This document shows, one piece after another, positions 1 to 9,273 of a stretch of DNA of 64,000 nucleotides. The DNA comes from Leptospira sp. GIMC2001 (GTDB lineage: Bacteria > Spirochaetota > Leptospiria > Leptospirales > Leptospiraceae). Location of the stretch: positions 3,093,559 to 3,157,558 of the forward strand of contig NZ_CP115468.1 in the NCBI RefSeq assembly GCF_028462125.1, read 5' to 3'. The notes beneath the pieces were generated by a model, which was not told the origin of the DNA, searched no databases, and was given only the letters and a program-made list of their open reading frames with translations. Position 1 is the first letter of the stretch. Each line of letters starts with the position of its first letter. Position numbers and translations under genes: made by a program.

Positions 1-7
1 ATCGAAA

Positions 8-913
8 TCAATTGCTACTTCCTTCAGCCAATTGCAACATACGCTTCTGATAGTGAAGAACCGTTCTATTGAGTATATAGAAAATAACTCCCGAATAGAT
101 TATCAAGGATTGTAACAATTCCTTATCCATAGCTCGAATGGAATAATACAATGATCTGCCAATTCCAGGGAAAAAAAATATTTCTTCTACGACGATCGCT
201 CCAGAAATCAATGAACCCAGATCCAGGACAATCAGAACCAAAAAAGTTGGAAAAATTTTGGTGAAAAGATGCTTGTATAGAATGATTCGCTTAGGCATTC
301 CACGAGTAAGAAGCAAAACAAAATAGGGAGATTCCATCTCCGACCTTGCCTCTCGACTTAGATAAAGCTGCAATCTTGCATAAACTCGAATTCCAAGACT
401 GATTCCAGGTAATACCAAATAGCGTATGTCAAATGGTTCGTAGCCTCCCGGTGGCAGAACTTCTAATTTATAGAAAAATACAATCAATAAAACGACCGAA
501 AAAATAAACACAGGAGTAGAAAGTATGAAACCAGAAATGGAATCCAAGGCGTTTAATATTTTCGGGAAGGCGACCGATTCCAATGTGAGAAAAATAGAAA
601 ATAGAATTCCGAAAGTTATCGCAAATAGAGCAAGCTGCAGAGTTGGAATGATTCTCTCCGCAATATGACTATAAATTGATTCGCCATTTTCCGTCAAACC
701 ACCGCTAGTTGAGAATAATCGTTGCAATAAATCAAAAAAATCTTGGTGGAAACTCTGTGATCTGTTGATTTCTTCAATGCTTTCCTGTGAAATACCTGAA
801 TCAGCATACAGATAGGCTCTATCAGTTATTCTTAGGCGAACTAAACTGACAGCCAACAGGCAAATGAGTATTAAAAAAAATAGAAAACGGACGACTTCTC
901 TAGCCAATTGCAA
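8..913 (-). CDS. DppB/OppB-type ABC transporter permease
   Basis: Inner-membrane permease subunit of a peptide/nickel-type ABC importer. The 301 aa are close to the family length of about 310-330. There is one N-terminal membrane segment (about residues 8-26), a periplasmic loop, then five hydrophobic segments. The loop around residues 186-212 (Ser-Arg-Glu-Ala-Arg-Ser-Glu-Met then Thr-Arg-Gly) matches the EAA loop that contacts the ATPase. The C-terminal stretch with GxLISGAIVVEEIFFFPGIG is characteristic of DppB/OppB. It is the last gene of a minus-strand run and overlaps ptsN by 14 bp. The second permease, ATPases and binding protein would lie outside the window. The substrate cannot be told from the sequence. 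Confidence 0.85.
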   Translation of the reverse strand: MQLAREVVRFLFFLILICLLAVSLVRLRITDRAYLYADSGISQESIEEINRSQSFHQDFFDLLQRLFSTSGGLTENGESIYSHIAERIIPTLQLALFAITFGILFSIFLTLESVAFPKILNALDSISGFILSTPVFIFSVVLLIVFFYKLEVLPPGGYEPFDIRYLVLPGISLGIRVYARLQLYLSREARSEMESPYFVLLLTRGMPKRIILYKHLFTKIFPTFLVLIVLDLGSLISGAIVVEEIFFFPGIGRSLYYSIRAMDKELLQSLIIYSGVIFYILNRTVLHYQKRMLQLAEGSSN

Positions 914-1358
914 GTATATTTTTTATTTCCTCTAAAGATTTAGCGGATACAATTTTTTCTCTTTCCTCTGGTTGGTTGAGAGTCTTCGCTATCATAGCGA
1001 GTGTTTTAATATGTTCTTGGAATTTTGCTTTTGGGACAACTAACAGAATAAATATGTGAACTGGTTTACTATCTATGGATTCGAATTCGATTCCTTCCCT
1101 CGAAATTGCCATAATAGATTTGAGGTCTTCAACAATTGATACCGAACAATGCGGGATCGCAACTCCACTACCAATTCCAGTAGACATAGACTTCTCACGA
1201 TGCAATAAAGCATCCACCACATCACTTCGCTTAGAGGATTCTAGCTGACCAATGGTCACCATATGATCTACCATCTTCTGGATGACTTCGTCCTTACTCG
1301 TAGCTTGGAAATCGAACAGAATATTATTCTCATTCAGTATATCTAATAGATGATTCAT
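900..1358 (-). CDS. ptsN: PTS IIA-like nitrogen-regulatory protein (PtsN family)
   Basis: Cytoplasmic single-domain fructose/mannitol-type EIIA protein of 152 aa, the usual length of PtsN (EIIA-Ntr). The phosphoacceptor motif GIGSGVAIPHC lies at about residues 62-72, with the histidine expected to take phosphate from a PtsP/PtsO-type relay. The late IIA motif with KTLAMIAKTL is also present. There is no IIB or IIC domain and no sugar PTS gene nearby, so a regulatory rather than transport role is likely. It starts 9 bp after the RnfD-like gene and overlaps the ABC permease by 14 bp. Co-transcription with transport and membrane redox genes hints at control of ion or solute transport, which is inference. 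Confidence 0.85.
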   Translation of the reverse strand: MNHLLDILNENNILFDFQATSKDEVIQKMVDHMVTIGQLESSKRSDVVDALLHREKSMSTGIGSGVAIPHCSVSIVEDLKSIMAISREGIEFESIDSKPVHIFILLVVPKAKFQEHIKTLAMIAKTLNQPEEREKIVSAKSLEEIKNILAIG

Positions 1359-1367
1359 GATTGCACT

Positions 1368-2243
1368 CTACTTATTTGGTCCCGTATCAACAATATATTT
1401 CAAAAATAATCCTTCCAGCACAAAATAGAAAAAGATCACAAGAAAAAAAGGATATTGATATTGAGTCGCATATTTTACCATAACAACGATCCCAATCAAA
1501 ATGATAAAAACAATTTGATTCATCCAAATTGCTCCATAACGGTTGGTTCCTGGAGCCAACACAGCGAGAGAAAAGATAGTCCCTGAAACGAGCGCTATCT
1601 TCAAGTTAAGGTCAAATCCTTGGGGTTGAAAAAATAAATACGAAATCGCAAATATCCAAATCATAGAATAGATTACAATGGGTCTTCTAAAAACTACCAA
1701 GCTAATTGATGTGACGGCAAAGAATCCAAAAGATTCTAATAAACTAATTCGATTCAATCCCATAATCCCAATGGAATCCTGCACAATGGATCCTGTTTTC
1801 TCAATCCATATAAAAGTTATTTCACTGATTGCGAATCCAGAAATTGACATAGCCAATGATAAGATAAATAACAATAGAAGTGGAATTAAAAATAATGGAA
1901 TATAAATACGTTTTGTTCTTAAGAAATAAATGACGATCCAACTAATCAAAAACGAAGCAATAACCCAGATTGGATTCATCCACTCAACGGGTACCAATAA
2001 ATAATAGAATAACGTTTGACTGAGAGCTCCAATTGTATAAATGTAGTGCTTGCTTTTTCTAAGAAAAACAAGAATCAAAATACTCAGAACAAGTAATCCA
2101 ATCAATGAATATAGGAAAGCTGTTGGAGATCCAATTAATGAAAAAATGGAAAATACAAAAACTGTTATAAAAAATAAAAAATCATAAATGATTTCTGTAT
2201 TCCGAATTCCCCAATACTTACTTGTGAGAACCAATCTATTCAT
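1368..2243 (-). CDS. RnfD/NqrB-like multipass membrane protein
   Basis: A very hydrophobic protein of about 291 aa with roughly nine membrane segments. The C-terminal third (short loop with GTNRYG, then two membrane helices) resembles the end of RnfD/NqrB proteins, and the gene overlaps an RnfC-like ferredoxin gene by 8 bp, so an RnfD-like role is the best guess. I do not see the usual FMN-attachment Ser/Thr-Gly-Ala-Thr motif. The start at 2243 is chosen because AGGGA lies about 6 nt upstream; the ATG at 2249 is immediately next to that AGGGA. If the assignment is right it would be an ion-translocating or quinone-side partner of the RnfC-like protein. It could instead be an unrelated conserved membrane protein. 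Confidence 0.5.
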   Translation of the reverse strand: MNRLVLTSKYWGIRNTEIIYDFLFFITVFVFSIFSLIGSPTAFLYSLIGLLVLSILILVFLRKSKHYIYTIGALSQTLFYYLLVPVEWMNPIWVIASFLISWIVIYFLRTKRIYIPLFLIPLLLLFILSLAMSISGFAISEITFIWIEKTGSIVQDSIGIMGLNRISLLESFGFFAVTSISLVVFRRPIVIYSMIWIFAISYLFFQPQGFDLNLKIALVSGTIFSLAVLAPGTNRYGAIWMNQIVFIILIGIVVMVKYATQYQYPFFLVIFFYFVLEGLFLKYIVDTGPNK

Positions 2244-3402
2244 TTGCATTCCCTAATTTTGACACCAGAATTTTCTTCTGAATATCAATACCTGATGGGC
2301 ATAAAGCTGTGCAAATTCCACATTCAACACAAAGATTTTTCTGGAATTCTCGATTATTTAATATGAGTCCCAATGGATTGGCGCCTGTCGGACAGAATGT
2401 ATTGCAATCAAAACATTCTGTACAAGGCAATTCCAAAAAATCCCGAGGCTTACTTTGATAGAATGTTAAACTGTTTTCTTCATATATATCAAAATAGTGA
2501 TCCTTTACATTCGTTAGGATTTCTGTAGGTTGAAAAAAATTTCCAATAGAAAAAGACTTATATTTTTTCTTGAAAAGCTTTTCTGTAAATTGAAATGATT
2601 GTCCGTTTGATAGAAGAAAATTTCGTTCCCGTGCATCCAATGATCCATTGGAATCAATACAAAAAACTGCCAGATGTCGCTTAGTAAATGCTAAATCAAA
2701 ATATAATGCACGAATCAAATGCCAAATTGTCTCACTACCCAAATAAAATATGCGATTCGAATCATTAAGATTACTCAGGACTTTGAATCCGGCTATATAT
2801 TCAATGAAATAATTGGGAATTCCCATAGGATACGAATACTTCTTTGGATCTAAATGGAAGTAGCTGTGAATTTTTCGTTCTGGGAAAAGTTTAGTAAATA
2901 AATTCTCAACTAACTTTAATTCATTTGAATAATCATTTTGGATCAACTTTTGAAAATCAGGAGATCGATTTCTTGAGTAAGGAGATAAAATCAGTTCAGC
3001 ATTAGCTGTGGATGCAAATTGAGAGAGATAATCCCATAATGGAGTATCAGGAAAGTCTAAGGAATAGATTCCGTTTTTTTCTAAACGATTGAAGAAACCA
3101 TTTGAATTGAAATTCTCATCTATGAATTCATTTTTGTTTTCTAGTCCACCATCTTGAGTGATTTTGAAATAATTTCTTTCTCCAGCATTGAACTCTGCTA
3201 TGCCGTTGGATGATGATAGGATTTTTCTGTTGCCTACAAAAGCGATGGGGTCGCCAAGCCTCACTCGACGTGGGAACTCACCGACGAGTCTGCATTCGCC
3301 ATCTACAAAAATTCTAAAACTACCTTCTAGTAGGTATTCGTTCCTTTCCCCTTTTTCGTGAAACTTTCGAGAAAAAGAACGTAGTTGCCTTGGAAAGCGC
3401 AA
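2236..3402 (-). CDS. RnfC-like protein with two 4Fe-4S clusters
   Basis: A 388-aa protein that ends in two complete ferredoxin motifs of the form CxxCxxCxxxCP: CTECFDCNTFCP at about 328-339 and CVECGICTALCP at about 358-369. This tandem pair, 30 residues apart, is the C-terminal layout of RnfC. The N-terminus (about 1-75) has a beta-rich, lipoyl-like look. The Gly-rich NADH/FMN segment of canonical RnfC (GGAGFP-type) is not seen, and the protein is shorter than typical RnfC. It is therefore either a diverged RnfC or another membrane-associated ferredoxin. It lies between the Cys-rich small protein (4 bp upstream) and the RnfD-like gene (overlapping). No rnfA, B, E or G is visible in the window. 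Confidence 0.65.
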   Translation of the reverse strand: MRFPRQLRSFSRKFHEKGERNEYLLEGSFRIFVDGECRLVGEFPRRVRLGDPIAFVGNRKILSSSNGIAEFNAGERNYFKITQDGGLENKNEFIDENFNSNGFFNRLEKNGIYSLDFPDTPLWDYLSQFASTANAELILSPYSRNRSPDFQKLIQNDYSNELKLVENLFTKLFPERKIHSYFHLDPKKYSYPMGIPNYFIEYIAGFKVLSNLNDSNRIFYLGSETIWHLIRALYFDLAFTKRHLAVFCIDSNGSLDARERNFLLSNGQSFQFTEKLFKKKYKSFSIGNFFQPTEILTNVKDHYFDIYEENSLTFYQSKPRDFLELPCTECFDCNTFCPTGANPLGLILNNREFQKNLCVECGICTALCPSGIDIQKKILVSKLGNANE

Positions 3403-3406
3403 AGTT

Positions 3407-3688
3407 TTAGCTAGCGGTTTTTACCATATAGATTTCGTCTTTGATTGGTAATTCTTTCTTAAGATTCTTAATATAAGGAAGAATATCACCCATTTCTTCG
3501 TAAAATTCACAATCAGTCTGCATTCTTCGAGCAACGGTAAAATATTTGTATAATTTCTCTTCACCAGAGCGCTTAGACCACTTCTTCTTGTTGCATTTTA
3601 CACGTAGAATGTACTTATCCTGCTCAGATTCATAATTTCTAACAACAACACATTGCAAACAATTTGCACAGTAAACCTTCTCGCTCAT
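3407..3688 (-). CDS. Small Cys-rich conserved hypothetical protein
   Basis: A 93-aa soluble, Lys-rich protein that I do not recognise. It opens with CANCLQC (residues 7-13) followed by C32 and C60, a spacing that could bind zinc or an iron-sulfur cluster. It is the first gene of the minus-strand run and is followed after 4 bp by the RnfC-like gene, which suggests a helper or redox-linked role. An upstream gap of 56 bp to the glycosyltransferase stop probably holds the promoter of the run. Function unknown. Confidence 0.7.
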   Translation of the reverse strand: MSEKVYCANCLQCVVVRNYESEQDKYILRVKCNKKKWSKRSGEEKLYKYFTVARRMQTDCEFYEEMGDILPYIKNLKKELPIKDEIYMVKTAS

Positions 3689-3744
3689 TCGAATTCCTTA
3701 CCCTTTGGTTTGAAAGTACCAGACTTTATGAAACATGTCCCTTG

Positions 3745-5322
3745 TCAAGCTAGATTGGCTGTGACTTCAGTCTGTAGGACATTCCGTTTTCTATATTTCC
3801 ACAATGATTCACGAACCGATTGAATCGCAACAAAGTAGAAACCTATCGTATACATAGATAGGAAACCTAATATATATGGTTTACCCAAAACTATAGATAG
3901 AAATATACAGAACAAACAATAACTTCCCATGAAGAATTCCAAAACAACATGTCGATCCAATGGAAGACTATAAAGAATTCTATCTTTAACATTGTCGCTG
4001 CTGGATTCAATTTTCAATTTAGGAGTTCTCTTAAAACCAGATTGGATTCCAAGCATTGCTTCAAGCCAAGCTCTTGTATTCACAACTGCGATTCCTGTTC
4101 CAATCATTACCATGACTGGAAGAAATCCCAATCTTCTTTTCCAATTTTTGTAAAGCTCTCTTTGAGAATAGGCATAGAACACCAGTGGTCCAATTGATCC
4201 TATTGATAGAACAACGGCTGTTGCACCGAGCACTTCCATAGGTAGCGCATAGAAATCAATTCCTGCCCAGTATTCCAATAGCAAAAGAGGAGCAGTCAAT
4301 AAAATATTAACAATCATCAATGGATGAACTGAGTAATTGATCAAGTGAGTGATCGCTTCCATTTTGGTTGCTCTAGGTAAATCGGCTTTCCAGATTCTTG
4401 GAAGCAATTTGACAGCAGTCTGAATACTTCCCTTGCACCAACGAAATTGTTGGGATTTATATGCATTCATAGTCGCAGGAATTTCCGCTTTACATACAAC
4501 ATCTTTTAGATATCTGAATTTCCATCCTTTCATCTCAGCGCGATACGAAAGATCAAAGTCTTCTGTCAGCGTATCATGTTCCCATCCACCCGAATCTTTG
4601 ATACAGGATGTTCTCCAAATTCCAGCTGTTCCATTGAAATTCATCCAAAGCCCTGAACCATTTCTTGCAACCTGCTCAATCATGAAATGACCATCGATAC
4701 CATAACTTTGTGCTTTTGTTAGCAGGTTAAAAGTTTGGTTCAAATGACCCCATCTTGTTTGGACCATGCCAATATTCGGATCTTCGAAATAACCAAGTGT
4801 TTTGTATAGAAATTCTGGGTCTGGAACGAAATCGGAATCGAAAATTGCGATATATTCACCTTGTGCTCGATTCATTCCTTCATCCAAAGCACCTGCTTTG
4901 TAACCATGATTTTTGGTTCGATGAATATGCTCGATCCAATGACCCAACTTCGCATAGTGCTTCACAAGATTGAATGCCTTATCCTTGCTCTCATCGGTTG
5001 AATCATCCAACACTTGGATTTGTAATTTGCTCTTAGGATATTTGATGGCAATAGTTGATTCGATCAATCTATCTATGACATAGAATTCATTGTAAACAGG
5101 AAGCTGGATTGTAACGATCGGATAGTCTTTTACCAGTTTAGGATTAAAATATTTTTCCGGATCAGAGTCACAGTTTTCTTTATTTTTGGCATAAAGATAA
5201 ACCATAAAATATGTATGAATTCCAAAATAAAACAACAGGGCAATATCTATGAAGTAGATAGAGAAAAAGGCTATTAGTAGAGCAAAAGTCATAGTATTTC
5301 CATAAAAAAATAAAGAAATCAT
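3745..5322 (-). CDS. Processive family 2 glycosyltransferase, membrane-bound
   Basis: Inner-membrane GT2 enzyme of the cellulose-synthase-like type, 525 aa. One N-terminal membrane segment is followed by a cytosolic catalytic domain and about four to five C-terminal membrane segments. All four processive-GT signatures are present in order: DDSTDES, FDSDFVPD (metal-binding DxD-type), TEDFDLSYR and QQFRWCKGS. Such enzymes add nucleotide-activated sugars to a polysaccharide or lipid acceptor and often export the product. There is no PilZ domain, so no direct c-di-GMP control is visible. The start at 5322 has only a weak ribosome-binding site. An ATG at 5292, preceded by GGAA, is an alternative that still keeps the first membrane segment. 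The product sugar cannot be predicted. Confidence 0.85.
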   Translation of the reverse strand: MISLFFYGNTMTFALLIAFFSIYFIDIALLFYFGIHTYFMVYLYAKNKENCDSDPEKYFNPKLVKDYPIVTIQLPVYNEFYVIDRLIESTIAIKYPKSKLQIQVLDDSTDESKDKAFNLVKHYAKLGHWIEHIHRTKNHGYKAGALDEGMNRAQGEYIAIFDSDFVPDPEFLYKTLGYFEDPNIGMVQTRWGHLNQTFNLLTKAQSYGIDGHFMIEQVARNGSGLWMNFNGTAGIWRTSCIKDSGGWEHDTLTEDFDLSYRAEMKGWKFRYLKDVVCKAEIPATMNAYKSQQFRWCKGSIQTAVKLLPRIWKADLPRATKMEAITHLINYSVHPLMIVNILLTAPLLLLEYWAGIDFYALPMEVLGATAVVLSIGSIGPLVFYAYSQRELYKNWKRRLGFLPVMVMIGTGIAVVNTRAWLEAMLGIQSGFKRTPKLKIESSSDNVKDRILYSLPLDRHVVLEFFMGSYCLFCIFLSIVLGKPYILGFLSMYTIGFYFVAIQSVRESLWKYRKRNVLQTEVTANLA

Positions 5323-5419
5323 AGGTCAAGATCTTCTTGTGCAATGCAAAAAGAAAATTCTAGGTTGGGAAAAAAATATTCTTTGCAAGGTTTAGCCAGG
5401 GCAATTAACATCTAGTCCT

Positions 5420-7609
5420 GTGCGAACTCTTAAGGAAATTTATTTACCTTTTTTTGAAATATTCAATTCGCTATTTCTCGGTGCCTTCTTTTACTATTTG
5501 ATCGAGATTCTAATCAAGGAAGCTCCGGATACTGGTGTCTGGATCGGTTCTTTTCCTGAATTTATTCTAATTCCAATGATTAGCTTTCTAATCGGTTTTT
5601 TTCTGAATTGGATTATAGATTCTAATTCGAAAAAATATTTAGAAATACTTTCCGCATTATTTTTGTTAGCTATTTTAATTTATGTAATCATGACTATTTC
5701 TAGACCTGTATTGCTTGAGACAGTATTTTTTTTAAATACTGTCAGGTCAGTGATTGGTGGTTTTTTCTTGTGTTTGGGAATATTAACCGCGGGGTTTAGA
5801 GATGCACAGAAAGGTGGATTTTTCTTAGGTATATTTATTTTTGCTTTTGTAAGTTTATTCTTTAGTTTTCCACTAAACAATCTTAAACATATATTTCTTT
5901 TTGTTGGTTTTCCTTTTCTTATCAATTCTATTTTGAAAAATTTTATTCATTTAGAAAATCAATTTCTCCCAAGGCGATCAATAAAAAAAGAATACCCACC
6001 CTTCCAAGGTTTATATGGATCTTTTTATATTCTATTTCTAATCCATTCAGGAATTTCAGTATACTGCAATATGGGAGGACTATCTCTCAATGTTTCCTTA
6101 TTTTTATTTTCCTATATTTCACTTAGAAGCTTTGCAATATACCGAGCACACGATGTAAATTACAGACAAGCTTTTATTCAAGGAAGAGTCATTCTAGTAA
6201 TTAGCTTTATATTGTTTGCTGCGAGTTTTTCTTGGAATGTGTTTGGATCGGCAGTTTTTGTTTTATTAGGTGGGGCTTTGGGTTTTTATAAATCTGCAAG
6301 CTCAAGTAAGTCAAAAAAAATCAACAACCTTATGTTGGGTTCAATCGGGTTATGCAGTGGGATTGCAATAATATATTTTTCAAGAACAGGTTCATTGATC
6401 ATTCATCTGGAGTTCTTGCTCGCGATCGCTGTTTTTATTCCCACGAATAGCTCTGTTCTATTGAATCCTATTTCGAGACATTTTCCAATACTCGCAACGA
6501 TGCTTCTTTCCATATTTTTGTTTCAATACCCGAGCATTAAATCGAAACCAACCAAATTGCAAACTAAACCTACTTTATCTTCACCCTATCCATATCTACT
6601 GAGCAACTATTTTGAAGAGACATCGAAATATATTTTCATTAGATCGGGACTTCCATTTGATAACTTAGATGAATTCCCAGACATTGAAAAGTTGAATTCC
6701 AAAATTCCAGTACTTGGAGATTATCCGGATGATAGATTCCTTGTTTACTATTCGAGATATTTATATCGAGAAAAAATTCCCTATATTGTTGTATCAAATA
6801 AATTTCAAATAAATCTCGACCCGAACAGTTTTCCTATGTTCTATGAAGGTTTAGAAAAAAAAGAATATCCGGGATTCCTAATATACTACACTAGCAATCT
6901 AGAAACTCCGGATTGGAACTCTTCTCTTGCCAAAAACTGGAAGTTTACAAGCATACAATCCAAATTACAAGATTGGAATCAACCCAAAGAAGATTTTGTG
7001 TCCATCGGAAAAGAATTATACAAATGGGAAAACATTTCATCAGGAGAAATGAAGGAAGAGATTCGAATCTATAGGAATTTATTTTCTGAATCCATCAAGA
7101 ATTTTTGCGATGATTACTATGCAAAAGCAATGCATTCAGAAGTTTTGGATTGTCTATTGACAAGTCTAGAATTTGGATCGCTTGATGCGAAATCTAAAGA
7201 AATGGCGTACGAATCGTTTAGCTTTTCTTCGCCTAATTTGCAAAGACTTCCATTGCTTGTGCATCTTAGCGAAGAAACAAAATACAAAATCCCGATTTAT
7301 AAAAAACTCTATCCATTGTATGATTCGATGGAGAATTATTCCGAAGTATTAAAAATATTGGATCTTCTAATATCCCAATATAAAAATTCGGATGATAATT
7401 ATGAGCTGGAAATGCTGCAAATTGAAAAAGCAAGGATATATATAAAGATGGATAAATTGGAAGATGCCTACTCTTTGATTGCTCCAGGTCTTAGAAACAA
7501 TCCAAACTCCATATTTTGGAAAAGACTAAAAGATGAGTGGGATGCAAAAAGAGAAAACAAAAGACGATCGTGGATTCCTCAAGCTCCTGTAGAGACGAAA
7601 GGAATCTGA
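5420..7609 (+). CDS. Large conserved membrane protein with C-terminal TPR-like region
   Basis: A 729-aa protein of unknown family that starts with GTG. Residues about 1-390 form roughly ten to twelve membrane segments. Residues about 400-725 are soluble, and the end (about 620-715) has repeated helical pairs rich in Tyr, Leu and Glu that look like TPR repeats. It is divergently arranged from the glycosyltransferase (97 bp between starts). The layout of a polytopic domain plus a soluble TPR domain is seen in membrane scaffold or polysaccharide-assembly proteins, but I cannot name this one. The middle segment (about 410-560) has no recognised catalytic motif. Confidence 0.7.
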   Translation: MRTLKEIYLPFFEIFNSLFLGAFFYYLIEILIKEAPDTGVWIGSFPEFILIPMISFLIGFFLNWIIDSNSKKYLEILSALFLLAILIYVIMTISRPVLLETVFFLNTVRSVIGGFFLCLGILTAGFRDAQKGGFFLGIFIFAFVSLFFSFPLNNLKHIFLFVGFPFLINSILKNFIHLENQFLPRRSIKKEYPPFQGLYGSFYILFLIHSGISVYCNMGGLSLNVSLFLFSYISLRSFAIYRAHDVNYRQAFIQGRVILVISFILFAASFSWNVFGSAVFVLLGGALGFYKSASSSKSKKINNLMLGSIGLCSGIAIIYFSRTGSLIIHLEFLLAIAVFIPTNSSVLLNPISRHFPILATMLLSIFLFQYPSIKSKPTKLQTKPTLSSPYPYLLSNYFEETSKYIFIRSGLPFDNLDEFPDIEKLNSKIPVLGDYPDDRFLVYYSRYLYREKIPYIVVSNKFQINLDPNSFPMFYEGLEKKEYPGFLIYYTSNLETPDWNSSLAKNWKFTSIQSKLQDWNQPKEDFVSIGKELYKWENISSGEMKEEIRIYRNLFSESIKNFCDDYYAKAMHSEVLDCLLTSLEFGSLDAKSKEMAYESFSFSSPNLQRLPLLVHLSEETKYKIPIYKKLYPLYDSMENYSEVLKILDLLISQYKNSDDNYELEMLQIEKARIYIKMDKLEDAYSLIAPGLRNNPNSIFWKRLKDEWDAKRENKRRSWIPQAPVETKGI

Positions 7610-7644
7610 CGATGATCGGTTAATAAATTATTTCTAAAAACAAT

Positions 7645-8124
7645 TTATTTTATCTTTCTACGCTTCATATACATGGTTAAGGTTTTTCTTACTTCACCTT
7701 GAACTTTTTTCTTGAACATAGGCGTCCATCCAATAAACAAACCGGCTGTACCAAATGCCATTCTTGACCATTTCCAGAAAGGAAAACTATCCTTGTGCTT
7801 TATAATCTTTCCATCTTTGAATTCAAATTCAGCATGTATTTTATTATATACTGTGCGTCCAGTCTTGGAAAATTTATAAACCGCTTCCCAATCTGCAGAA
7901 CCTTTTGTATCATCTGCTTGAGCATTTGTACATTCGATTGTACCTTGTGGATCCATACCTTCAATTAACATAGCCCACATTCCGTAAGCTTCTCTTCCCT
8001 TTAATCCAACAAAAGCTGGATCATCGAATTGAACGTCATCGTGGTAGCATGCTCCCATTGCGTCAGCTTTGCGATCGGAGAATGCTTTATAAAAATTTCT
8101 AATCAGTGTTTCATTTGGATGCAT
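7645..8124 (-). CDS. NTF2-like (SnoaL-type) fold protein
   Basis: A 159-aa protein whose first 125 residues follow the SnoaL/NTF2-like pattern: a helical start (NETLIRNFYKAFSDRK), the strand CYHDDVQFDDPAFVGLKGR, a middle helix, then strands ending in HAEFEFKDGKIIKHKDSFPFW. Such cone-shaped domains bind small hydrophobic ligands or act as isomerases or hydrolases. The Asp pair and His residues in the pocket region fit, but specificity is not predictable. The C-terminal tail is basic and slightly hydrophobic. It converges with the membrane protein at 5420-7609, with 35 bp between stops. Confidence 0.75.
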   Translation of the reverse strand: MHPNETLIRNFYKAFSDRKADAMGACYHDDVQFDDPAFVGLKGREAYGMWAMLIEGMDPQGTIECTNAQADDTKGSADWEAVYKFSKTGRTVYNKIHAEFEFKDGKIIKHKDSFPFWKWSRMAFGTAGLFIGWTPMFKKKVQGEVRKTLTMYMKRRKIK

Positions 8125-8232
8125 GAGGACTGATTTTCTTGGATAAGTATGAGGTTGACAAGTTTTTTTAATTCAGCTCTAAAAAATCCTGTAAAAAAAA
8201 TCCGTGCATATTGTCACAATTCAACAATCATA

Positions 8233-9180
8233 TCACTCGGCTTCAGCAACATCCCAATGATCTCGCCTCGTAGTTCGAAATGGTTGAGCGAGACTGTCTA
8301 TCATAGATTCTAAACTTTTTATTCGTTCATCGGGTAACTTCTCCATAGATCTCTGCATTTCACAAGTCTCTGAAAGATCACAGCAGAATTCCGATTTACA
8401 ATTTTGCCTTGCTCTCTGCAGTTCAGGAAAACTCATCTCAATCTCATCTTGTGTCAGATGCAAAAGTCCCCATTCTTTTATCCCAGGAGAATCTATAATT
8501 ACAGTTCCATCATCATTAAAAAGTGCAAATGAATTGGTGGTAGTATGTTTTCCTTTATGTGTGGAACCGCTCACTTCTTGAGTTGGCGCAACAATCTTAC
8601 CCGTAAGAATATTGACTAAAGTTGATTTACCCACTCCCGAGTTGCCAGTAAGAAAACAGACTTTCCCTTGGATTATAGATTTCAATTCATCAATTCCAGA
8701 CAAATCGGTCATAGATATTGCGTGCGTTTTGTAGCCAATTGCTCTGTAATAATTTTGTCGACTCTCCAATTCTTCTGCATCCACAAGATCGCTCTTCGTA
8801 AAAACAATCATGGGCTCCATATTGGATACACTTACCGCCGCAAGAAATCGATCTATAAATCCAGATTTTGTTTCTGGATCTTTTAGTGAAGCGAGTACAA
8901 TTGCGTAGTCCGCGTTGGAACATAGAGCATGACCGTCGCGAGGGCTAGATTTTCTCATGAGCAGAGATTTCCTTTCTTGTTTCGAGTGTATCATCCATTT
9001 GTCACCCGACTTTTCTGCCCATACCATATCACCTACAACAAATGGATGACGTTCTTCCTTAGCTTGAAGTCTTATCTTACCCTTGAGCACTGCTAGATGC
9101 GAGCCTAACTCTTGAGAATAAACTTCATAATATGCTCCAAAAATTCTCGAAATTCGAAATAATAAAAGTTCTTTAGGCAT
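8233..9180 (-). CDS. rsgA: Ribosome small-subunit-dependent GTPase A
   Basis: Circularly permuted GTPase that assists late 30S maturation; 315 aa, normal for the family. An OB-fold occupies about residues 1-75. The GTPase motifs come in permuted order: TKSD (G4), then GNSGVGKSTLVN (G1), TT in the switch I region, and DSPGIKEWG (G3). The C-terminal zinc region reads CKSEFCCDLSETC. Compared with the usual C-x5-C-x-H-x5-C arrangement, the His is missing and an adjacent Cys (C-x5-C to the last Cys) may take its place. It is divergent from the GAF kinase gene, 93 bp away. Confidence 0.95.
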   Translation of the reverse strand: MPKELLLFRISRIFGAYYEVYSQELGSHLAVLKGKIRLQAKEERHPFVVGDMVWAEKSGDKWMIHSKQERKSLLMRKSSPRDGHALCSNADYAIVLASLKDPETKSGFIDRFLAAVSVSNMEPMIVFTKSDLVDAEELESRQNYYRAIGYKTHAISMTDLSGIDELKSIIQGKVCFLTGNSGVGKSTLVNILTGKIVAPTQEVSGSTHKGKHTTTNSFALFNDDGTVIIDSPGIKEWGLLHLTQDEIEMSFPELQRARQNCKSEFCCDLSETCEMQRSMEKLPDERIKSLESMIDSLAQPFRTTRRDHWDVAEAE

Positions 9181-9273
9181 TGAGGAAATTTTTTCGAGAC
9201 TGAAGGATTGATCAATCAGAATATTAGTTTCCTAATTTTCCTGTGATGTAAAACTCAGTAGGTTCAGTATCCG

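Noticed and set aside
7622..7649. AT-only inverted repeat between convergent genes as a two-way terminator
   Set aside because: The 8-bp stem has no G-C pairs and would be weak; it overlaps a stop codon.
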